Shown here in pieces: positions 1 to 6,011 of a stretch of DNA of 14,338 nucleotides. This DNA is from Armatimonadota bacterium (GTDB lineage: Bacteria; Armatimonadota; Zipacnadia; Zipacnadales; FEN-943). A model generated the notes under the pieces. It did no database searches and had not been told where the DNA came from. It saw only the letters and a program-made list of their open reading frames with translations. The translations under genes and the position numbers were made by a program. The stretch lies in contig JANZZA010000186.1 in assembly GCA_026419655.1 (NCBI GenBank), positions 1-14,338 on the forward strand, given 5' to 3'. Positions within the stretch are counted from its first letter, which is position 1; every line of letters starts with the position of its first letter.

Positions 1-195
1 GTGCTCTGCTTGTGCCACTTGATACGCCTTCTTGTGGGGCGGCTGATTGTTGGGCACGAATATGACTCGCTCGAGATCAAAGCGCGTCCTCGCTTCTTCG
101 GCCACCACCAGGTGGCCGACGTGTATCGGGTCGAAGGTGCCGCCCATCAACCCCAGGCGCTTGCGTTGGCTCAGATTCTGCCCAGACCGTTCCAT
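1..195 (-). CDS. nadD: nicotinate-nucleotide adenylyltransferase, N-terminal fragment
   Basis: NadD transfers AMP from ATP to nicotinate mononucleotide, giving deamido-NAD in cytoplasmic NAD biosynthesis. The 65 codons present read MERSGQNLSQRKRLGLMGGT and then FDPIHVGHLVVAEEARTRF, followed by VPNNQPPHKK. The GGTFDPIHVGH stretch is the nucleotidyltransferase HxGH signature that binds ATP, and PNNQPPHK is the usual NadD nicotinate-side motif. The remaining roughly 140 residues lie beyond the left window edge, so this is an edge truncation and not a pseudogene. The ATG at 193-195 is the only ATG in frame ahead of the motif; the Shine-Dalgarno is poor. A weak promoter-like pair lies immediately upstream, and a MITE-like element is inserted about 50 bp upstream, so expression may be affected. 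Family identity is very secure; the exact start is less so. Confidence 0.93.
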   Translation of the reverse strand, partial: MERSGQNLSQRKRLGLMGGTFDPIHVGHLVVAEEARTRFDLERVIFVPNNQPPHKKAYQVAQAEH

Positions 196-207
196 TTGTC
201 CGGCACC

Positions 208-237
208 ATTGTAACACCGTGATTGGGTAGCTACCAA
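208..237 (-). promoter_or_regulatory. weak candidate promoter for nadD
   Basis: On the minus strand TTGGTA (232-237) and TACAAT (208-213) are separated by 18 bp. The predicted start point would leave only a few untranslated bases before the nadD ATG, which is unusual, so this is tentative. A 10-bp palindrome GGTAGCTACC (226-235) overlaps the -35 box. Confidence 0.28.
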
Positions 238-244
238 CCTAAGC

Positions 245-253
245 ATACGTGGC
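245..253. repeat. left target-site duplication ATACGTGGC
   Basis: This is the direct repeat copy abutting the left terminal inverted repeat. It is identical to 464-472. Confidence 0.75.
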
Positions 254-463
254 GGGAGTATTCAGTTGACTGAGGATTTTGTTTCAGATAGGAAAGGGTA
301 AGACCTGGAGAATCACCTCGGTGGTCTCTCCAAAACCCCGTGTTGGCTTAAACACGGCCACAAAGGTGTATAACATTGTGCGTTTCACCTGACGCATCGG
401 GCCCCATCTCCCAGGCGCTGCAGAAAGCTTTGCCTCAGAATCCTTAGAAAACCGAATACTCCC
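254..463. mobile_element. MITE-like non-autonomous element, 210 bp, with TIRs and 9-bp TSD
   Basis: The left end reads GGGAGTATTCAGTTGACTGA (from 254). The reverse complement of the right end reads GGGAGTATTCGGTTTTCTAA (from 463). Aligned without gaps over the outer 28 bp, the two ends match at 23 positions, including the first 10. Immediately outside, the 9-mer ATACGTGGC occurs as a direct repeat at 245-253 and 464-472, as expected for a target-site duplication. The interior has no open frame that resembles a transposase. This combination fits a miniature inverted-repeat transposable element mobilised in trans. A 9-bp duplication occurs in several IS families (for example IS1, IS10/IS50-type IS4 members and IS256-like elements), so I do not assign a parent family. 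Confidence 0.8.
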
Positions 464-472
464 ATACGTGGC
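464..472. repeat. right target-site duplication ATACGTGGC
   Basis: This is the direct repeat copy abutting the right terminal inverted repeat. It is identical to 245-253. Confidence 0.75.
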
Positions 473-476
473 AGAC

Positions 477-597
477 GCGACGCGTACCGGCTACAGTAGC
501 GAGGATTGGACTATCAACCCCAGCACACGCAGAAGGCGCGACGTATGCCCGCTCCAGTGACGAGAACTGGACTACCGGTCCCCTCGCACGGAGAAGC
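477..597. repeat. imperfect tandem duplication, two units of about 60 bp
   Basis: Unit 1 (477-537) and unit 2 (538-597) both start GCGACG and share blocks such as CAGT, CGAG, TTGGACTA/CTGGACTA, CCCC and CACG, with roughly 70% identity by eye. The unit length is not a clean codon multiple in both copies, which argues against coding repeats. Unit 2 can form a small CCAGT/ACTGG hairpin. Function is unknown. Confidence 0.5.
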
Positions 598-788
598 TGC
601 TTTTGCCATCTCAATAAGACCAGCGAACGCCCAGCCATCTCCACAGTGGTCCTTGTGATAGAAAACCTGCGCAAGGGTGTGTGCCCAGGACCTCTTTGGC
701 CGGGCCTCTCCATCCTGTTTGCATTACCCATACTCACCTACCAGATTTTAGCGAGAGCACGACTGTTGGGGCCTCGCGGCGCTGTCAA

Positions 789-1856
789 CTAGGCAGAGGA
801 TGCCGCACCTGCCTGCCGCAGAAGCTCCGCCAGTCGCCCGAAAGCATAGCGGACGCTGTTTTGCATTCTCTCCACGGCTTCCGGCTGCAAGAACCCATGT
901 CCGTCCTCCACCTGAGTTGCCCAAGCGGTCACCTGCTGGGCGGTAGGCTGTGGCGAATGAGGGTAGCCGACTGCTTGGCAAAATGCGGCTACCTTGGGGT
1001 CGTAGTCTACGCCGAAGGACTCTTTGCCCGCGACCGCAGCAAAAATGAGCGCATGTAGCCGCACCGCGAGGACCCCTTGCGCCTGCGCCACGAGGCTGGC
1101 TGCAATGCGGGGATCTTTGGGCGTCGTCAGGGCCAGTCCGCGAGCGCGGGCAGCGGTTTGGCGTGCCAGGGCCTCATCGGCCACCTGGAAGGGTAGGACC
1201 GCGACCAGCCGCCCACTCCTTGCGAGGGCTTCCACTGAGTGTGTTACTGCCTCCTCAACGCTGGCTATCTGGCGGGGCACGACCAGCCAGTATTGGTCGG
1301 GCAGTCTGGCTCCCGTTTCTTTCAGCCACCGCTGCGTTTCTTCGGGCGCGGTTGGCTCGAGGAGCAGAGCCGGGTCGCCGGCTACCTCTGCCGGTTTACG
1401 CACACCCATACGCAGGAGGGATTCGGCGCTTTCTTGGTCCCGGACGATGAGCAGTTGTGCCCGGCTCAACAGGAAGACAGCTAATCGCTGCCACAACCAT
1501 CGGCGCAGGGGGCCTATACCCTGGCAGAAGATGGCATAAGGCTTGCCAACCAGCCACGCCGCCAAGAGCACGCCCAGATAGTACGCCGGCGAAAGGGTAG
1601 AGGTAGTGTCCTGCAACAGGCCGCCCCCGCCCTGGATGAGCACATCGCTGCGACGCAGAGCACGCCAAAGGCAGCTCAGGCGCCATCGGTCGCAGGCTTC
1701 CAGGCCGTAGGCGCTCTTTGTGTCCGCCGGGGCGCCGGAAAGCACCTCAATTTCCACTTCCGGCAGTGCTCTCACCAGCTCCTGGGCAATGGCGGCAAGT
1801 ATCGCTTCGTCGCCCAGGTTTCCGAAACCGTAGTAGCCAGACAGGAGTGCACGCAT
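789..1856 (-). CDS. csaB: polysaccharide pyruvyl transferase CsaB
   Basis: CsaB adds a ketal-linked pyruvate to secondary cell-wall polysaccharide, creating the ligand for SLH domains that anchor S-layer proteins; it acts at the inner face of the membrane. The 355-residue product opens with MRALLSGYYGFGNLGDEAIL, the diagnostic glycine-rich start of the family. It continues with VLIQGGGGLLQDTTS at about 72-86, FCQGIGPL at about 110-117, and VRLHALIFAAVAG in the C-terminal half. The frame stays open upstream, but the ATG at 1856 is chosen because the family begins at this motif. It lies 7 bp after the stop of the DUF5693 gene, whose stop overlaps a weak ribosome site (TAGACGGAAC then ATG), suggesting translational coupling. 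The family call is very secure; the exact glycan acceptor is not visible. Confidence 0.93.
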   Translation of the reverse strand: MRALLSGYYGFGNLGDEAILAAIAQELVRALPEVEIEVLSGAPADTKSAYGLEACDRWRLSCLWRALRRSDVLIQGGGGLLQDTTSTLSPAYYLGVLLAAWLVGKPYAIFCQGIGPLRRWLWQRLAVFLLSRAQLLIVRDQESAESLLRMGVRKPAEVAGDPALLLEPTAPEETQRWLKETGARLPDQYWLVVPRQIASVEEAVTHSVEALARSGRLVAVLPFQVADEALARQTAARARGLALTTPKDPRIAASLVAQAQGVLAVRLHALIFAAVAGKESFGVDYDPKVAAFCQAVGYPHSPQPTAQQVTAWATQVEDGHGFLQPEAVERMQNSVRYAFGRLAELLRQAGAASSA

Positions 1857-1863
1857 GTTCCGT

Positions 1864-3819
1864 CTAAGTGCACGGGCGCGAATTAAGTACTTCTGCCAAG
1901 GACCAGACTGCAATGAGCACAAGCCCAACGGCTGCTCCAAGCCCAAGCCCTAACCCCATCCGCTGAACCGTTAGCAGGTAGGGACTGTGCAGGTGGCAGA
2001 AACTGTTGGCCACCGAAGCCTGGCCTATGGCCCCGGCAGTTAGGGCCAGCCAGGCGCCGCGCTTGCGCCCGCGATACAGAAGCCACAGACCGAGTAGGAG
2101 CGCAGGATGCCCTATAGCAAATTCCTTGGTGCGCGGCCGCACACCAAAGGTTTGCTCCAGCACGGTGCGGGCAGCCACTTCGGCCTCCGCTCGGCCCGCC
2201 CTCGGTTCGTTGCCCGACCGCAAAAGCATGAGGCCAGCCGCCGCTATGGCCACCACGGCTACCGCCGCGTGCCAGTAGCGGATGCCAGCCTGTGCGGCTT
2301 CTTTCAGGCCCGCTACGAGGGCCGGCCATTCGCCTGCTTCTCCACCTTCGAGCCGCCATTCCTGGTAGGTTCTTGTTGAGCGTGCCGCCTGAACCAACAG
2401 CACTGCAAGAGGCGGGAGCAGTAGAGACAGCTTCACCCCGCGAAATAGCGCAGCGCCCGAAAGATGCAGCCGGTCGCTGAGCAAAGCTGCAGCCAGGGTG
2501 GCCCCACCCGCACTGACTGCTGTGACCACCATAAGCGAGAGTAATGCCGACCAGAGCGGCTGGCGACAAGTATCTTCGGGCGGTCGAATGGAGAGCAAGC
2601 CTGCGCTCGCTGCCAAGACCACGCCGCCAAGAGCGAGCAGGTCATTCCACAAACCGCCCGCCGCACCCAGGGCTGTGGCTATCGCTGCAGCCGCCAGCAT
2701 ACCGAGAGGCGACAGCACCCACCCCCAACCCAAGGCACCGGCCGCCGCCACCGCAACAGCGGCTAAGCCGAGCCCGACACCGGCCCGCAAACCGGGATGA
2801 GTTTCCAGCGGAGGCGGCACATCTGGTTCACCGATTGCGTATCCGTGGCTGCGCAGCCGAGCCGCGATGTTTTCCAGGTACGCCAGGTTCGCAGACAAAA
2901 GATCGTGGCCGCTTGGCGCGGTTGGCAGGAAGCGCACGTAGAGAGCCTTGATGCCCCTCTCGCGTACAGCTCGTACATAGCGGTCGGCTGCTTGCTCGGC
3001 GGTGAGTACGTGCATTTCGTCCTCGCTGATGCTATGGGTCCTCACCACGCGCCCTTCTAAAATGCGGGCAAGCCTATCCGCGCCAAGTTGGGGGCTGAGT
3101 TCCAGCCATCCGAACTTGAGCTGGTTGGCGTCGAGACCTTCCTTGGTGGCTGCCAGACACAGCGGATTGCCAACAACCTCAGCCCCGACAAAGATTACGA
3201 TTCGGGCCCCGACAGCGCGCGCAAGTCCGAGACAACCCTTTACCGATTCTTCCGAGCCAACCAGCGCGGACCGGGGCCGGGCTACCAGTTCTAACCCGGC
3301 CTGTCTTATGAGCGCCGCGGCTTGAGCGTCGTAGCCGAGGCCTAACTCGGTCGCCCGACAGATTGCCTGTGGGACCAGGAAGGACCGTCCCACGGGAATG
3401 ATCGGCGCCAAGGTGCCACCGGCCTGTATGGTAGGCTCAAACATTATCCCCTTAGCCCGCAGCGCTTGTTGTATTTGATCTGCGTGTGTCCATGTGGCCA
3501 CATTGATTACCAAATATCCCGCCGGTACGAAGGTCTGCGGCACCAGAGGACCACTGAGAACCTGTACTATCCCACGGTCTCTTAGGCCGGGCAGATTGTC
3601 CTCCACCAGGGCCACGTGACTCGCCGCCCCTCTTAGGCGCTGCAAAAGCTCTTGTGTACTCGTGCCAGAGGCCGCGGCAAGTCGGAGGATTTCATCCCAG
3701 TCCAGCACTATTGCAACATTCCCGGGTCGCTCCGATTGCACCCGCTGGCTTAACTGCCAAGCTGCGGCAGCTATACCTGCTACCGCCATTACCGCGACCA
3801 CCATGCTTCTTGCTGACAT
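1864..3819 (-). CDS. DUF5693 family polytopic membrane protein
   Basis: This 651-residue protein resembles the DUF5693 family, whose biochemical role is, to my knowledge, undefined. It opens with a positively charged start and one hydrophobic segment (MSARSMVVAVMAVAGIAAAA), consistent with a signal anchor. A roughly 330-residue soluble domain follows, with motifs such as AIVLDWDEI near the start and ATELGLGYD. The C-terminal half has about eight hydrophobic segments, with polar loops rich in Arg between them. The soluble domain is therefore probably extracytoplasmic and the rest embedded in the membrane. I chose the ATG at 3819 over a TTG at 3864 because the latter lies in the T-tract of an upstream terminator. 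The gene is 7 bp from csaB and in the same direction, so a role in exporting or modifying cell-wall polysaccharide for S-layer anchoring is a reasonable inference. Confidence 0.82.
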   Translation of the reverse strand: MSARSMVVAVMAVAGIAAAAWQLSQRVQSERPGNVAIVLDWDEILRLAAASGTSTQELLQRLRGAASHVALVEDNLPGLRDRGIVQVLSGPLVPQTFVPAGYLVINVATWTHADQIQQALRAKGIMFEPTIQAGGTLAPIIPVGRSFLVPQAICRATELGLGYDAQAAALIRQAGLELVARPRSALVGSEESVKGCLGLARAVGARIVIFVGAEVVGNPLCLAATKEGLDANQLKFGWLELSPQLGADRLARILEGRVVRTHSISEDEMHVLTAEQAADRYVRAVRERGIKALYVRFLPTAPSGHDLLSANLAYLENIAARLRSHGYAIGEPDVPPPLETHPGLRAGVGLGLAAVAVAAAGALGWGWVLSPLGMLAAAAIATALGAAGGLWNDLLALGGVVLAASAGLLSIRPPEDTCRQPLWSALLSLMVVTAVSAGGATLAAALLSDRLHLSGAALFRGVKLSLLLPPLAVLLVQAARSTRTYQEWRLEGGEAGEWPALVAGLKEAAQAGIRYWHAAVAVVAIAAAGLMLLRSGNEPRAGRAEAEVAARTVLEQTFGVRPRTKEFAIGHPALLLGLWLLYRGRKRGAWLALTAGAIGQASVANSFCHLHSPYLLTVQRMGLGLGLGAAVGLVLIAVWSLAEVLNSRPCT

Positions 3820-3862
3820 CTTGTGATCCCGCCTTAGCGACGGCTTGCGACCCTGGCTCAAC

Positions 3863-3889
3863 AAAAAGGGCAGCCGCCTTAGGCTGCCC
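3863..3889 (-). terminator. intrinsic terminator just upstream of the DUF5693 gene
   Basis: On the minus strand GGGCAGCC, a six-base loop TAAGGC, GGCTGCCC and then TTTTT form an 8-bp perfect G+C stem with a U-tract. It lies 44 bp upstream of the DUF5693 ATG and points toward that gene. It therefore ends a leader or small RNA, or acts as an attenuator; metF ends about 500 bp earlier. Confidence 0.85.
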
Positions 3890-4003
3890 CGTGGGAGACA
3901 TTCACCAGGTCCTCTGATTTCTTACCGCTAACTGCCACGCGCCCAGGCTGCTGTGGCGGCCGCTTACTGGACATATCATGCGCCTGCCATTGCTGCGTCC
4001 GTT
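3863..4003 (-). ncRNA. candidate 140-nt leader (attenuator) or small RNA
   Basis: A near-consensus promoter (4010-4038) and a strong terminator (3863-3889) delimit a transcript of about 140 nt with no open frame. By eye it can fold into a first stem (GGCC and GGAC pairing with GTCC and GGCC) and a second stem (GCCAC with GTGGC, flanked by CCGC/GCGG), followed by the terminator. A segment at 3945-3953 (minus: CAGCAGCCT) can pair with terminator bases 3871-3879 (minus: AGGCGGCTG) with one mismatch, so an alternative antiterminator is possible. I do not recognise a known riboswitch, T-box, 6S or SRP RNA. Standalone sRNA and attenuated leader are both open. Confidence 0.5.
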
Positions 4004-4009
4004 GGCCTA

Positions 4010-4038
4010 AGTATAACGTGACTGAGATAGTGGCTCAA
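4010..4038 (-). promoter_or_regulatory. sigma-A type promoter, TTGAGC-17 bp-TATACT
   Basis: The minus strand carries TTGAGC (4033-4038) and TATACT (4010-4015) with an optimal 17-bp spacer. The predicted start is near 4003. It drives the leader/sRNA and, if the terminator is read through, DUF5693-csaB. Confidence 0.7.
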
Positions 4039-4391
4039 GTTATGTGCGGGCGGGACGGTTCAGTTGTCTAAGAGCAGCGTTTGCCCGTGCTCTCAAGCGG
4101 CAGAACGACCGCAAAGATTTGGTGGGGAAGATAGTTTAAAGGGATTCTTCCCGAGTCAATTTCCCAGCTTTTGTCCTGCTGCTTTGGTCCAGCCCAGTGG
4201 CCGAAGAGTCGGTAGATAGGTGAGCACGACGGAAGGTGTGAGTCTGCCCTTATCGCTTGCGGTCAGGGGCTGGGCGCAGCTTCTACCAACCCTTGGCGAT
4301 GAAATGAGAAGCGCTGGTAGTCCGACACGCACACCTCTGGCCGGTCCCTCAACACCGGGCGTCTTTAGGCTTTCCTGTTATTCTTGATGCC
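4039..4391. other. non-coding region after metF
   Basis: No gene is seen here. Small structures visible by eye: a palindrome GGGATTCTTCCC (4141-4152), a short hairpin AGAGCA/TGCTCT (4071-4093), and CTACCA/TGGTAG arms (4283-4288 and 4315-4320). A CCGGT/ACCGG stem lies just after metF but has no T-tract. Bases 4052-4072 (plus) resemble the end of the 254-463 element, but no partner end or target duplication was found. Confidence 0.5.
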
Positions 4392-5261
4392 CTACAGCCC
4401 ACAGCCGTCCAGGATAGGCGGTATCACGTGGGTCCACCCCAGCGGCATGAGGTGGATGCCGTCGCAGTACGGCCGCAGCGCCTGGATAAGCTCTATTGTT
4501 ATCGCGATGGTCTCCTGCTGCTTGTCCTGGGCGTTTTTCATTCGCTCGATAAGCTCGTCCGGCACGTGCACCCCGGCGACGTTCTGATTCATGAACCGGG
4601 CCATGCCAGCGCTCTTGAGGACCACGATGCCGGCCATGACGGGAACGCCCAGGTCTCCGGCCATCTCCCGGAACCGAATGAATCGCTCCGGTTCGTAAAT
4701 GGCCTGCGTTTGGACAAACTCGGCACCCGCTGCAATCTTTTTCCGCAGCTTCATTATTTGCAGCTCCAATGGGTCAAGGCCAGGGTTGACTACGCACCCC
4801 ACGCAAAACTTTGGCGGAGGCCCCTGCAGCTCATTGCCAGCCAGGTCCTTGCCTTGCTCAAGCGTCCGCGCAGCCGTGATGAGCTGGACGCTGTCCAGGT
4901 CGAAGACCGGCTTCGCGTCGGGGTCGTCCCCGAGGGTGATGTAGTCGCCGGTGAGGGCAAGAAAGTCGGTAATGCCAAAGGCGGCGGCGCTAAGCAACTC
5001 CGACTGCAGGGAGATACGATTGCGGTCGCGGCAAACCACTTGCAAGATGGGGTGGTGCCCTGCTTCCTTGAGCTTAATGCAGCCGGCCAGAGAGCTGGCA
5101 CGCATGACGGCTGATTGCAGGTCCGTCACGTTTATCCCGAGGACACGCCCGCGCAGATGCTCAGCCTCTTCAAGCATTTCGTGAAAGTCCACGCCCTTGG
5201 GCGGCGCTACTTCGCCGGTGATGAGAAACTCGCCGCGGTCTATGTGCTCGCGCAGACTCAT
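4392..5261 (-). CDS. metF: methylenetetrahydrofolate reductase
   Basis: MetF reduces 5,10-methylene-THF to 5-methyl-THF, the last step of the methyl branch of the Wood-Ljungdahl pathway and the source of methyl groups for methionine. The 289-residue protein fits the short bacterial MetF TIM barrel (about 290 residues). Glu17 in ITGEVAPPKG matches the catalytic acid near the N-terminus, ALTGD lies at 102-106 on the FAD-binding side, and FVQTQAIYE is at about 182-190. The Cys pair in KFCVGC (153 and 156) is seen, but I draw no conclusion from it. The Shine-Dalgarno AGAGGTG lies 8 bases before the ATG. It is third in fhs-fchA-metF, 67 bp after fchA. No metV is next to it, although in several acetogens MetF works with MetV, so its electron donor and partner are not shown by context. 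Confidence 0.93.
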   Translation of the reverse strand: MSLREHIDRGEFLITGEVAPPKGVDFHEMLEEAEHLRGRVLGINVTDLQSAVMRASSLAGCIKLKEAGHHPILQVVCRDRNRISLQSELLSAAAFGITDFLALTGDYITLGDDPDAKPVFDLDSVQLITAARTLEQGKDLAGNELQGPPPKFCVGCVVNPGLDPLELQIMKLRKKIAAGAEFVQTQAIYEPERFIRFREMAGDLGVPVMAGIVVLKSAGMARFMNQNVAGVHVPDELIERMKNAQDKQQETIAITIELIQALRPYCDGIHLMPLGWTHVIPPILDGCGL

Positions 5262-5328
5262 TGACCTTTCACCTCTTTATTCTTCGTAGCCTTGCTCGCC
5301 GCCAGGGCGCCATGCCCATGTTGCTATC

Positions 5329-5970
5329 TTAGGCCTTCTTCAGGCGCGCCAGAGTATCTTCCGCTACCTGACTGCAAAGTTGCCGTAGCTTACCCAGTAG
5401 ATTCTCGCACCGGCGCTGCGTCTCACCTGCAAAGCCCTTGTCGCTAAGGGAAGGCAGGTTCACGACGACGTTCATGTAGGCTGCCAGGGCTGCTCCTTCT
5501 AGCAAGGCAGCAGCACAGCCTGCGTCGCTTACCAGGTTAGGGTTGCCTTTCTCCACCAGATCGGGCAGCAGTCGGGCTATTTTGAGACTTTCCTCCAGCA
5601 CGGCCACGGGTACAGCTAGGCTGGCCCTCAGCGCTTCCTGAATGGCCTGGGGCCGGCCTGGGTCATCCTTGGGCATCGAGTACGCTGCCCTGAACCCTCC
5701 GTAGGCGTCCATGTCGGCCTGCACCAGTTCTAAAAGGGCCTGGCGTCCGGCTTCCAGGGCGGCGAGGATGGCGCGCATGTCCTGCTCAACGGCAGCGTAT
5801 TTTTCTCGCCCCACCGTGAAGGCAGCAACCATGGGGCCGAGGCCTGCCCCGAGGGCGGCTACCAAAGCCGCCACGCTCCCGCCACCTGGGGTAGGTGAGT
5901 CGCTCGCCAATCGCCCAAGATATTGGGCCAGCGTCCAATCCCGCGCGTGGACTGGCGAATCTGGGCTCAT
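5329..5970 (-). CDS. fchA: methenyltetrahydrofolate cyclohydrolase (formiminotransferase-cyclodeaminase family)
   Basis: This 213-residue protein belongs to the helical cyclodeaminase/cyclohydrolase family, whose short stand-alone members (about 210 residues) include clostridial FchA, which interconverts formyl-THF and methenyl-THF. Motifs seen are SPTPGGGSVAALVAALGAGL at about 25-45, KGNPNLVSDAGCAAALLEGA in the second half, and MNVVVNLPSLSD. There is no formiminotransferase domain, so glutamate formiminotransferase activity is excluded. The start ATG at 5970 has an excellent GGGGAGGAT Shine-Dalgarno. It lies 41 bp after fhs and 67 bp before metF in one direction, which supports the cyclohydrolase reading over histidine degradation. 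Cyclodeaminase activity cannot be ruled out from sequence alone. Confidence 0.88.
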   Translation of the reverse strand: MSPDSPVHARDWTLAQYLGRLASDSPTPGGGSVAALVAALGAGLGPMVAAFTVGREKYAAVEQDMRAILAALEAGRQALLELVQADMDAYGGFRAAYSMPKDDPGRPQAIQEALRASLAVPVAVLEESLKIARLLPDLVEKGNPNLVSDAGCAAALLEGAALAAYMNVVVNLPSLSDKGFAGETQRRCENLLGKLRQLCSQVAEDTLARLKKA

Positions 5971-6011
5971 CAGTATCCTCCCCGCTTGATGGAACAGACT
6001 GCCTGAGCCGC

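Larger units (their letters stand above)
196..788. other. non-coding region between csaB and nadD
   Basis: No credible gene was found in these 593 bp. An open frame on the minus strand at 444-737 has no family resemblance, no Shine-Dalgarno, and runs into the inserted element, so I do not call it. The region contains the MITE-like element (254-463), its 9-bp flanking duplications, and a degenerate tandem repeat (477-597). I saw no tRNA, rRNA, T-box or known riboswitch core. No clear intrinsic terminator follows csaB. Confidence 0.7.

Noticed and set aside
444..737. Possible small minus-strand gene
   Set aside because: It ends inside the MITE, spans the degenerate tandem repeat out of phase, and has no recognisable domain.
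3863..4003. T-box, 6S RNA, SRP RNA or tRNA identity for the leader RNA
   Set aside because: None of their sequence signatures is present, so it is left as an unassigned RNA.
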